The position numbers and the translations under genes are program-made. 64,000 nt of DNA, taken from assembly GCA_900551055.1 (NCBI GenBank), contig URUK01000008.1, positions 1-64,000 of the forward strand, given 5' to 3'. Each line of letters starts with the position of its first letter. The stretch's first letter is position 1. Below the pieces are notes generated by a model. It was not told the origin of the DNA. It did no database searches and worked only from the letters and a program-made list of their open reading frames with translations. The stretch is from an uncultured Prevotella sp. (GTDB taxonomy: Bacteria > Bacteroidota > Bacteroidia > Bacteroidales > Bacteroidaceae). Positions 8,778 to 16,018 of this stretch are shown here, one piece after another.

Positions 8778-8915
8778 GCAAGCTTGTCGTAAGCAAGTGG
8801 AAACTGAAAGCAAAAGCCGCCGAAATGCAACAAATCGTAAATAGCCGTCACAATGAGGCACTGCTTGATAAAAAGGAGACATCTGCGGCCAATTAAATTC
8901 TTTTGATGTGAAAAA

Positions 8916-8947
8916 TTTGGAGGTTCGGATTATTTGATGTAATTTTG
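8916..8947 (+). promoter_or_regulatory. Promoter of the rplU-rpmA operon
   Basis: TTTG at 8916-8919, 20 bp spacer, TAATTTTG at 8940-8947. This is a full match to the Bacteroidetes consensus. The start site would be near 8953, leaving a leader of about 80 nt. The leader contains short complementary segments (around ttacgg and ccgt), which could form an L21-type autoregulatory structure; that part is speculation. Confidence 0.75.
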
Positions 8948-9031
8948 CAGCCGATTTAGTCCGCAAAGGCTTAAACAAGTTACGGCATGAAGCTGTGCGC
9001 CTTACGGAAAAAACCGTTTAATATATTATAA

Positions 9032-9349
9032 ATGTACGCGATTGTAGAGATTAACGGTCAGCAGTTCAAGGCCGAGGCAGGCAAAAAGCTGTTCGTACAC
9101 CACATGAAGAATGTGGAAGAAGGCCAGGCTGTTGAGTTCGACAAGGTACTGCTTGTCGACAAGGATGGTTCAGTACAAGTAGGCGCTCCGACAGTTGACG
9201 GCGCAAAAGTAGTGTGTGAGGTTGTGAATCCTCTTGTAAAGGGTGACAAGGTCATCGTTTTCAAGATGAAGCGCAGAAAGGATTACCGCAAAAAGCAGGG
9301 TCACCGCGCTCAATTCACAGAGGTTAAAATCAAGGAAGTAATCGCTTAA
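9032..9349 (+). CDS. rplU: Ribosomal protein L21
   Basis: A 105-residue large-subunit protein that contacts 23S rRNA. The start MYAIVEINGQQFKAEAGK is diagnostic, and the basic KMKRRKDYRKKQGHRAQF segment near residues 74-92 is the RNA-binding motif of the family. Length is standard. It is followed after 19 bp by rpmA, the usual operon order, and driven by the consensus promoter at 8916. Confidence 0.98.
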   Translation: MYAIVEINGQQFKAEAGKKLFVHHMKNVEEGQAVEFDKVLLVDKDGSVQVGAPTVDGAKVVCEVVNPLVKGDKVIVFKMKRRKDYRKKQGHRAQFTEVKIKEVIA

Positions 9350-9354
9350 ACTTA

Positions 9355-9360
9355 AGGAGG
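9355..9360 (+). promoter_or_regulatory. Shine-Dalgarno site for rpmA
   Basis: AGGAGG eight bases before the rpmA ATG. Canonical ribosome-binding sites are uncommon in this window, where most starts have only an A-rich leader, so this one probably sets high L27 translation. Confidence 0.75.
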
Positions 9361-9368
9361 AACAAGAA

Positions 9369-9632
9369 ATGGCACATAAAAAAGGTGTAGGTAGTTCGAA
9401 GAACGGACGTGAATCGGCTTCTCAAAGGTTAGGCGTTAAGATCTGGGGCGGCCAGAAGTGTATCGCCGGCAACATTATTGTTCGCCAGCGCGGCACGAAG
9501 CACAACCCGGGAAAGAACGTTGGTATAGGCAAGGACGATACGCTTTACGCGCTGGTTGACGGTGTGGTTAATTTCCACAAGGGTCGCCGCGACAAGAGCG
9601 TAGTGTCGGTAATACCGGAAACCGAGGCTTAA
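9369..9632 (+). CDS. rpmA: Ribosomal protein L27
   Basis: An 87-residue protein whose N-terminal tail reaches the peptidyl transferase centre. The start MAHKKGVGSSKNGRES and the KIWGGQKCIAGNIIVRQRGT core are diagnostic. No N-terminal cleavage extension of the Firmicutes kind is present. It is co-transcribed with rplU and ends before the terminator at 9668. Confidence 0.98.
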   Translation: MAHKKGVGSSKNGRESASQRLGVKIWGGQKCIAGNIIVRQRGTKHNPGKNVGIGKDDTLYALVDGVVNFHKGRRDKSVVSVIPETEA

Positions 9633-9667
9633 ACACACAGTATTTATATTTATTCCAAACAAACAAC

Positions 9668-9703
9668 AAAAATCCCATTTCTCTTACGAGATTTGGGATT
9701 TTT
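9668..9703 (+). terminator. Terminator of rplU-rpmA
   Basis: AAAAATCCCA at 9668-9677 pairs with TGGGATTTTT at 9694-9703. The inner CTC/GAG pairs extend the stem with two mismatches, and a T-run ends it. It separates the ribosomal operon from serS. Confidence 0.85.
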
Positions 9704-9738
9704 GCCGTTTAATGTTACTATGTATCGGGAATATTTTG

Positions 9739-9746
9739 TAATTTTG
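9739..9746 (+). promoter_or_regulatory. -7 element upstream of serS
   Basis: TAATTTTG, matching TAnnTTTG, about 125 bp before the serS ATG. No clear TTTG at the 20-bp distance. The long leader is not obviously structured. Confidence 0.45.
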
Positions 9747-9870
9747 CAGGCAATGCGATAATAGGCGGACGCGAGGTAGGCGGCATGGAGTATGGACTTA
9801 TTTGGTTTTCGGATGAAAAGCTGCCTTGTTTGCTTGTCCGCCCGTAACTTGTCAACTAAATAAATGATAT

Positions 9871-11160
9871 ATGCTTACACTCAAACTTATTACTGAGGAA
9901 ACAGAACGTGTAATCCGCGGTCTGGAGAAAAAACATTTTGACGGTGCAAAAGAGGCTATAGACAATGTGTTGGTCCTTGACAAGGAAAGGCGCCAGACGC
10001 AGCAGCAGCTCGACAAGAACTTGCAGGAAGGCAAGAAGATGGCTGCACAGATAGGCCAGCTGATGAAAGAGAAGAAAGTCGACGAGGCTAATGCGATAAA
10101 GGAAAGCGTGTCGAAACTGAAGGACACTTCCAAGGCTCTTGAACATGAACTTGACGAAGTTCAGCGCAAGCTTACCGAATTGCTTTGCACTATTCCCAAT
10201 ATTCCCAATGACGACGTACCTGAGGGTAAGGATGCGTCAGACAATGTTGTGGTGAAGGAAGGCGGTGTGATACCGGACCTGCCGGAGGACGCTTTGTGTC
10301 ATTGGGACTTGTGCAAGAAGTTCAATCTTATAAATTTCGACCTCGGAGTGAAAATCACCGGCGCTGGTTTTCCTGTATATATAGGTAAGATGGCACGCCT
10401 GCAAAGGGCGCTAGAGGCGTTTTTCCTCGACGAGGCACGCAAGAGCGGTTATCTTGAGATACAACCTCCATACGTGGTAAACGAGGCTTCCGGCTACGGA
10501 ACGGGACAGCTGCCGGACAAGGAAGGGCAAATGTACCATTGCAACATGGACAACCTTTACCTGATACCTACTGCAGAAGTTCCGGTTACAAACATATTCC
10601 GTGATGTCATACTTGACGAGAAAGACCTGCCTATAAAGTATTGCGCTTATTCGGCTTGCTTCCGTCGCGAGGCCGGTTCTTATGGCAAGGATGTGCGTGG
10701 GCTGAACCGTCTGCACCAGTTCGACAAGGTGGAGATTGTACGTATAGACAAGCCCGGGCATTCTTATAAGTCGCTGGACGAGATGCTGGCTCACGTAGAG
10801 GGACTGTGCATGAAGCTCGAATTGCCTTACCATATATTGCGTCTTTGCGGCGGTGACATGAGCTTTACGTCTGCAATTTGTTATGATTTTGAGGTGTATA
10901 GTGCCGCACAGAAGAAATGGCTTGAGGTTTCGTCTGTCAGCAACTTTGAAAGTTATCAGGCCAACAGGCTTAAATGCCGTTATCGTAATCTGGAAACAAG
11001 GAAGCCTGAACTTTGCCATACGCTTAACGGTTCGGCGCTTGCGCTGCCGCGTATAGTGGCTGCAATAATAGAAAACAACCAGACCCCTGACGGCATCCGT
11101 GTGCCAAAGGTGCTCGTTCCTTATTGTGGTTTTGAAATGCTTGATGACAAGAATTTCTAA
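9871..11160 (+). CDS. serS: Seryl-tRNA synthetase
   Basis: A 429-residue class II synthetase that charges tRNA-Ser and tRNA-Sec. Residues 1-110 form the long antiparallel coiled-coil arm that grips the tRNA variable arm (KERRQTQQQLDKNLQEGKKM region). The catalytic core shows motif 2 at CFRREAGSYGKDVRGLNRLHQFDKVE, here described by its Arg and Glu residues near 265-280. Motif 3 is at LNGSALALPRIVAAIIE, with its conserved Arg. Length is normal. It has its own putative promoter and is followed by a large hairpin. Confidence 0.97.
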   Translation: MLTLKLITEETERVIRGLEKKHFDGAKEAIDNVLVLDKERRQTQQQLDKNLQEGKKMAAQIGQLMKEKKVDEANAIKESVSKLKDTSKALEHELDEVQRKLTELLCTIPNIPNDDVPEGKDASDNVVVKEGGVIPDLPEDALCHWDLCKKFNLINFDLGVKITGAGFPVYIGKMARLQRALEAFFLDEARKSGYLEIQPPYVVNEASGYGTGQLPDKEGQMYHCNMDNLYLIPTAEVPVTNIFRDVILDEKDLPIKYCAYSACFRREAGSYGKDVRGLNRLHQFDKVEIVRIDKPGHSYKSLDEMLAHVEGLCMKLELPYHILRLCGGDMSFTSAICYDFEVYSAAQKKWLEVSSVSNFESYQANRLKCRYRNLETRKPELCHTLNGSALALPRIVAAIIENNQTPDGIRVPKVLVPYCGFEMLDDKNF

Positions 11161-11170
11161 TAGAGCTTGA

Positions 11171-11230
11171 TACGGTTATGTGGTTATGAGGTTATACAAC
11201 GCAGATGCACTTCATAACCATATAACCGTA
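11171..11230. repeat. 19-bp inverted repeat between serS and the Nfn-type gene
   Basis: The left arm 11171-11189 and right arm 11212-11230 are complementary over 19 bp with a single G-T wobble, enclosing a 22-nt loop. The arms are built from near-repeats of GGTTATG. There is no T-run, so it is not a typical intrinsic terminator. It could protect the serS 3' end, be a regulatory hairpin, or be a small mobile-element footprint. Confidence 0.7.
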
Positions 11231-11253
11231 GCTTATTATAACTTGGTTTTATT

Positions 11254-13614
11254 ATGAACAAGATTATCCGTAAAAGACAGTTCTCTGAGAAGGTTTTTCT
11301 CTTTGAAGTCGAAGCTCCGCTCATTGCGAGAAGCCGGAAAGCCGGCAATTTCGTCATTGTGCGCGTTGGTGGCAAAGGTGAACGAATGCCGTTGACGATA
11401 GCCGATGCCGACGAGGATAAGGGTACTATAACCATTGTTGTCCAGGAGGTGGGCTTGTCTTCGACAAAGTTGTGCCTTCTGAATGAGGGCGATTATATTA
11501 CAGATGTTGTAGGTCCTTTGGGCAATCCGACCCAAATAGAGAATTACGGTACGGTTATTTGTGCCGGTGGTGGGGTTGGAGTCGCTCCCATGTTGCCGAT
11601 AGCTAAGGCGCTGAAGACAGCCGGCAACCGTGTGCTTTCCGTCATAGCAGGACGCAACAAGGAACTTATAATCTTGGAAGACGAGGTACGTGCCTGCAGC
11701 GATGAACTCATAATAATGACTGATGACGGCTCTTATGGCGAGAAGGGAGTTGTAACTGTTGGAGTTGAGAAGCTCATAAAGCAGGAGCATATAGACAAAG
11801 TCTTTGCCATAGGGCCTCCTATAATGATGAAGTTCTGCTGCATGCTTACGCAGAAATACAACATACCGACAGATGTCTCGCTTAATACCATCATGGTGGA
11901 CGGTACTGGTATGTGTGGCGCTTGCCGTCTGACAATAGGCGGAAAGACTAAGTTTGTCTGCATAGACGGGCCTGAATTTGACGGCGCTTTGGTTGATTGG
12001 GACGAGATGTTCAAGCGCATGGGGACATTCAAGCGTGCCGAGCAGGACGAGATGGCTCATTTCGAAGAGCATTTGGAGACGGTTGTTTCGGATGGTGATG
12101 CCGGTGAAGGAAAGGCGATGCCTGCCGGAGAGGCTATGGATGTTGTGCCGACGGATGAGCCGTTGGATGTGCTTACCGACAGAAACGCCGAGTGGAGAAA
12201 GTCTTTGCGTGCATCGATGAAGCCGAAAGAGCGCACTGCAATAGAGCGCGTTGTGATGCCGGAGCTTGCTCCCGAATACCGTGTAACGACGCGTTATGAG
12301 GAAGTAAACAAGGGACTTACCAAGGAAATGGCGCTTATGGAGGCAAAAAGGTGCCTCGATTGTGCCAAGCCTACGTGCGTTGAAGGCTGTCCGGTAAATA
12401 TTGATATCCCTTCTTTTGTCAAGAATATAGAGCGTGGCCAGTTCTTGGCGGCAGCCAAAGTTCTTAAAAACACGTCGGCTTTGCCGGCTGTGTGCGGCCG
12501 TGTTTGTCCGCAGGAAAAGCAGTGCGAGAGCCGTTGCATACATTTGAAGATGAACGAACCGGCTGTTGCCATCGGTTATCTTGAGCGTTTTGCAGCTGAT
12601 TATGAACGTGAGAGCGGCAATATGTCTGTGCCGGAACTTGCTCCGTCTAACGGTATCAAGGTAGCGGTTGTTGGATCTGGTCCTGCTGGATTGAGCTTTG
12701 CCGGAGACATGGCAAAGCGTGGTTATGACGTGTATGTGTTCGAGGCTTTGCATGAAATCGGCGGCGTGTTGAAATACGGAATACCAGAATTCCGCCTTCC
12801 GAATAAGATTGTTGACGTCGAGATTGACAATCTTCGGAAGATGGGTGTGCATTTCCAGACAGACTGTATCATCGGCAAGACTATCGGCATAGACCAGCTG
12901 GAGCGTAGTGGTTTCAAGGGGATTTTTGTCGGTTCTGGTGCCGGACTGCCTAATTTCATGAATATTCCGGGTGAGAACTTGATAAACGTGATGTCGTCAA
13001 ACGAGTATCTTACGCGTGTAAATCTTATGGATGCGGCTAATCCTACGACTGATACTCCGTTGAACATCGGTAAGAAAGTGCTTGTCGTTGGCGGTGGGAA
13101 CACGGCTATGGACTCGTGCCGCACGGCTAAGCGGCTTGGTGCAGACGTGACGATTGTTTACCGCCGTTCCGAGGCTGAGATGCCGGCGCGTGTGGAAGAG
13201 GTGAAGCATGCTAAGGAAGAAGGCATCAAATTCTTGTGCCTGCATAATCCGATAGAGTACATTGCAGATGAAAACGGAGCAGTGAAACAGGCCGTATTGC
13301 AGGTTATGACACTTGGTGAGCCTGACTCATCGGGTCGTAGAAGCCCTGTGCCTGTTGATGGTAAGACCGTTACAGTGGAAGCAGACCAAGTGATAGTGGC
13401 AATCGGCGTATCGCCCAATCCGCTTGTGCCGAAGTCAATAAAGGACTTGACGCTTGGACGTAAGAATACCATTGTGGTGAATGATGAGATGCAGAGTTCC
13501 CGTCCAGAGATATTTGCCGGCGGTGACATTGTACGTGGCGGAGCTACGGTTATTCTTGCAATGGGCGACGGCAGGCGTGCCGCTGCAAATATGGACAAGC
13601 AATTGAAAGGCTGA
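11254..13614 (+). CDS. Fused NfnAB-type ferredoxin:NADP+ oxidoreductase / glutamate-synthase-like flavoprotein
   Basis: A 786-residue fusion, often annotated in Bacteroides as bifunctional DHODH-B NAD-binding subunit / NADPH-dependent glutamate synthase. Residues 1-270 are an NfnA-like FAD/NAD module with a [2Fe-2S] site (MCGACRLTIGG plus a later Cys at FVCIDGPEFDG). Residues 310-786 are a GltD/NfnB-like module with two cysteine clusters for [4Fe-4S] centres (CLDCAKPTCVEGCP and CGRVCPQEKQCESRC). That module also has two dinucleotide folds (VVGSGPAGLSFAGDMA and VVGGGNTAMDSC) and a closing GGDIVRGGATVILAMGDGR. In anaerobes NfnAB couples NADH and reduced ferredoxin to NADPH. A charged linker near 275-300 joins the halves. 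Bifurcation is inferred from the family. DUF486 and TtcA genes follow closely. Confidence 0.9.
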   Translation: MNKIIRKRQFSEKVFLFEVEAPLIARSRKAGNFVIVRVGGKGERMPLTIADADEDKGTITIVVQEVGLSSTKLCLLNEGDYITDVVGPLGNPTQIENYGTVICAGGGVGVAPMLPIAKALKTAGNRVLSVIAGRNKELIILEDEVRACSDELIIMTDDGSYGEKGVVTVGVEKLIKQEHIDKVFAIGPPIMMKFCCMLTQKYNIPTDVSLNTIMVDGTGMCGACRLTIGGKTKFVCIDGPEFDGALVDWDEMFKRMGTFKRAEQDEMAHFEEHLETVVSDGDAGEGKAMPAGEAMDVVPTDEPLDVLTDRNAEWRKSLRASMKPKERTAIERVVMPELAPEYRVTTRYEEVNKGLTKEMALMEAKRCLDCAKPTCVEGCPVNIDIPSFVKNIERGQFLAAAKVLKNTSALPAVCGRVCPQEKQCESRCIHLKMNEPAVAIGYLERFAADYERESGNMSVPELAPSNGIKVAVVGSGPAGLSFAGDMAKRGYDVYVFEALHEIGGVLKYGIPEFRLPNKIVDVEIDNLRKMGVHFQTDCIIGKTIGIDQLERSGFKGIFVGSGAGLPNFMNIPGENLINVMSSNEYLTRVNLMDAANPTTDTPLNIGKKVLVVGGGNTAMDSCRTAKRLGADVTIVYRRSEAEMPARVEEVKHAKEEGIKFLCLHNPIEYIADENGAVKQAVLQVMTLGEPDSSGRRSPVPVDGKTVTVEADQVIVAIGVSPNPLVPKSIKDLTLGRKNTIVVNDEMQSSRPEIFAGGDIVRGGATVILAMGDGRRAAANMDKQLKG

Positions 13615-13622
13615 TATTTAAG

Positions 13623-13991
13623 ATGAACGGGTTTTATACAATCGTATTGCTCATACTAAGCAACGTCTTTATGACGCTTGCCTGGTATGGGCATTTGAAG
13701 TTACAGGCGTCCGGCGTGTCGGCAAAGTGGCCGTTGATAGGTGTCATCGCTTTTTCTTGGGGGATAGCCTTTTTCGAGTATTGTTGTCAAGTGCCGGCCA
13801 ATCGTATCGGCTTTCAAGAAAACGGAGGCCCGTTTTCTCTTATTCAGTTGAAAGTCATTCAGGAATGTATCAGCCTCGGTGTGTTTGCAGTTATTGCCAA
13901 CATCATGTTTCAGGGGCAGAACCTTCATTGGAATCATATCCTTGCATTCCTGTTAATTATATGTGCAGTTTACCTTGTCTTTATGAAATGA
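13623..13991 (+). CDS. DUF486 (DMT-family) small membrane protein
   Basis: A 122-residue integral membrane protein with about four transmembrane helices, near residues 5-25, 36-55, 75-95 and 100-120. The motif VPANRIGFQENGGPFSLIQLKV between helices 2 and 3 is typical of DUF486 and is given here by its PANR-G and P-QLK residues. These proteins are distant relatives of the small multidrug-resistance transporters, with no confirmed substrate. The gene starts 8 bp after the Nfn-type stop and is probably co-transcribed. Confidence 0.85.
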   Translation: MNGFYTIVLLILSNVFMTLAWYGHLKLQASGVSAKWPLIGVIAFSWGIAFFEYCCQVPANRIGFQENGGPFSLIQLKVIQECISLGVFAVIANIMFQGQNLHWNHILAFLLIICAVYLVFMK

Positions 13992-14023
13992 CAGGGTTTT
14001 GCCTGAATACGTTTTCATAGCGC

Positions 14024-14758
14024 ATGCCATTATTAAGTCAGGAACAAAAGCTTGAACGTAAAATCGTAAGTCGTTTCCAGAAAGCTATTTACGATTATCG
14101 TTTAATAGAGGATGGCGACCGTCTTTTGGTTGGTCTGTCAGGCGGAAAAGACTCGTTGTGCCTTCTCGAACTGTTGGCGGCACGGCAAAAGATAAGGAAG
14201 CCGGTTTTCTCTGTTGAGGCATTGCACATAAGGATGGAAAACATCAAGTATGAGTCAGATGTGTCTTATTTGCGCGATTTTTGTGAAAGCCGCGGCGTAA
14301 GGTTCCATGTCGTTACTACCGGTTTTGACGCTTCCATGGACAAGCGCAAGTCGCCATGCTTCCTCTGTTCGTGGAACAGGCGCAAGCAGATGTTCATGAA
14401 GGCGCAGGAGCTTGGCTGCAACAAGATTGCGTTGGGACATCACATGGACGACATAATACACACCACGATGATGAACGTGTTTTTTCAAGGCAGTTTTTCA
14501 ACGATGCCGGTGCGCTTGAAGATGCGTAAGATGCCGCTGACGATAATACGTCCGTTGTGTCTTGAGGCGGAAAGTGATTTGCTTGAATACTCCGCTCTAA
14601 AGATGTATCGCAAGCAGGTGAAGCTGTGTCCATACGAAACAGATTCGCACAGGGATGACATGAAGGGACTTTTCTCGGAAATTGAGGGGGTGAACAGCGA
14701 GGCACGTTATTCTGTATGGAATGCGTTGGAAAAGGGCGGAAAACTTGTCGAGGAGTGA
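14024..14758 (+). CDS. ttcA: TtcA-like tRNA 2-thiocytidine synthetase
   Basis: A 244-residue PP-loop ATPase. The P-loop is GLSGGKDSLCLLELL near residue 38. A Cys pair in CFLCSWNRRK near 112-115 and a third Cys in VKLCPYET near 205 match the three ligands of the TtcA iron-sulfur cluster. GHHMDDIIHTTMMNVFF and IIRPLCLEAESD are further TtcA signatures. TtcA makes 2-thiocytidine at tRNA position 32. The C-terminus is shorter than that of the E. coli protein and lacks the second CxxC, leaving a single Cys there. It lies 32 bp after the DUF486 gene. Confidence 0.85.
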   Translation: MPLLSQEQKLERKIVSRFQKAIYDYRLIEDGDRLLVGLSGGKDSLCLLELLAARQKIRKPVFSVEALHIRMENIKYESDVSYLRDFCESRGVRFHVVTTGFDASMDKRKSPCFLCSWNRRKQMFMKAQELGCNKIALGHHMDDIIHTTMMNVFFQGSFSTMPVRLKMRKMPLTIIRPLCLEAESDLLEYSALKMYRKQVKLCPYETDSHRDDMKGLFSEIEGVNSEARYSVWNALEKGGKLVEE

Positions 14759-14801
14759 TTTTCATTTGTTTTATATAGCCGTTGGCAAACCGACTGTTTG
14801 C

Positions 14802-14881
14802 AAAAGGCCGTGTTTTGCATTGCAGAACACGACCTTTTGCTTTATAAAACGTGGTCTTTTGCCGGCTGAAATACGGCCTTT
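14802..14881. repeat. 22-bp register repeat array, cluster C
   Basis: Units start at 14802, 14824, 14846 and 14868, exactly 22 bp apart. Cores are AAAAGGCCGTGTTTT, AGAACACGACCTTTT, AAAACGTGGTCTTTT and GAAATACGGCCTTTT, with linkers GCATTGC, GCTTTAT and GCCGGCT. Units 1 and 2 are near-perfect reverse complements and could pair over about 15 bp around the GCATTGC loop. The array lies between two convergent genes. Confidence 0.9.
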
Positions 14882-14935
14882 TGTAAAGAGTTTGGCCCTC
14901 AATTAGTATGTCGTTGATATAAAGACACTTACGGA

Positions 14936-15880
14936 CTACGGCCTATTTGTGTCATAAAACTGACCCTGATATGCTCCTACGGCACGCATGTGGTTGGCAA
15001 GGCGGTCGGCAAATTCATGGTTTTTAAGTCCCCAGCGCGGCGCAACGAGCATGTCTGAAGGCGATTGCGACGTGAAGCGGTCGAGCACTATGTCAGGCCG
15101 CAGGCGGCGTATGTATTCGGTCAGCAGGTCAATATATTCTTCAGGCGTGTATAAGTGGAACGGATGTTCGCTGTATTCGCGTCCAAGGCGCGTGCCGCGG
15201 ATGATTTGGAGCTGGTGTATTTTCAATATGTCGAGCTCCGTTGACGATATTATTGATGCTTGCCGCAGGCTTTCCGGCATGTTTTCGCCCGGCAGTCCGA
15301 GTATTACGTGTCCGCCCACGGTTATACCGCGAGAGGCTGTTTCGGCTATGGCGCGGCGTGAGCAGCTGAAGGAATGGCCTCGGTTGATGTTTTTGAGGGT
15401 CGTGTCATTAGTGCTTTCAATGCCGTATTCCACAGATACAAACACCTGTTGTGACAGGCTGCCAAGATAGTCGAGCAGGTCTTTGTTGACGCAGTCGGGA
15501 CGTGTTCCGATGACGATGCCTACGATATTCTCTGTGCCAAGAGCCTCCTCGTACATGCGTTTCAGTGTGTCAAGAGGGGCGTAAGTGTTGGTATATGCTT
15601 GGAAATAAGCGAGATATTTCATTTCGGGATATTTCCTTGCGAAGAATTTTTTGCCTGTTTCAAGCTGTTCTCTTATGGACGAGTTCTTGTTGCAGTATGA
15701 CGGATTGAATGTGGTGTTGTCACAGAAAGTGCAGCCTCCACGTCCGATGCGCCCGTCGCGGTTAGGGCATGTGAAGCCGGCGTCAACCGATATTTTCTGT
15801 ACTTTGTATTTAAAACGTGAGTGCAGCCATGTCCCGAAGTCGTTGTATGGCAATGCTTTCGTTTCCGGAAGGTGTCCCAT
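14936..15880 (-). CDS. TIGR01212-family radical SAM protein (YhcC-like)
   Basis: A 314-residue radical S-adenosylmethionine protein. The cluster motif is degenerate relative to CxxxCxxC but clearly present as CPNRDGRIGRGGCTFCD near residues 38-54, which is the spacing usual in this family (C-x11-C-x2-C). Glycine-rich VGGHVILGLPGE and the HQLQIIRGTRLG stretch near the C-terminus are also family signatures. Related proteins (YhcC, Elp3-like) are suspected of tRNA or protein modification, but the substrate is unknown. It is a single gene, convergent with ttcA, with cluster C of the repeats between. Confidence 0.88.
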   Translation of the reverse strand: MGHLPETKALPYNDFGTWLHSRFKYKVQKISVDAGFTCPNRDGRIGRGGCTFCDNTTFNPSYCNKNSSIREQLETGKKFFARKYPEMKYLAYFQAYTNTYAPLDTLKRMYEEALGTENIVGIVIGTRPDCVNKDLLDYLGSLSQQVFVSVEYGIESTNDTTLKNINRGHSFSCSRRAIAETASRGITVGGHVILGLPGENMPESLRQASIISSTELDILKIHQLQIIRGTRLGREYSEHPFHLYTPEEYIDLLTEYIRRLRPDIVLDRFTSQSPSDMLVAPRWGLKNHEFADRLANHMRAVGAYQGQFYDTNRP

Positions 15881-15984
15881 GTGTGGTTAATCCTTTGAGT
15901 TTTGCGGCCTGATGCTGGTAAGGCTTAGGCTTTATATTAATATCTTTTAAATCTGATAGGGATGCAAATGTAGTGAATTTTAAT

Positions 15985-15992
15985 TATCTTTG
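15985..15992 (+). promoter_or_regulatory. -7 element of the dipeptidyl peptidase gene
   Basis: TATCTTTG, 26 bp before the ATG at 16019. It matches the TAnnTTTG consensus. The region 20 bp upstream lacks TTTG. Confidence 0.55.
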
Positions 15993-16018
15993 CCCGAAAA
16001 ATAACAGTAAAAAAAGCA

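Noticed and set aside
11236..12852. A 538-codon open frame antisense to the Nfn-type gene
   Set aside because: The plus-strand frame encodes full cofactor motifs. The antisense frame has no recognisable domain and a composition (rich in His, Arg, Leu) typical of shadows of GC-biased codons.
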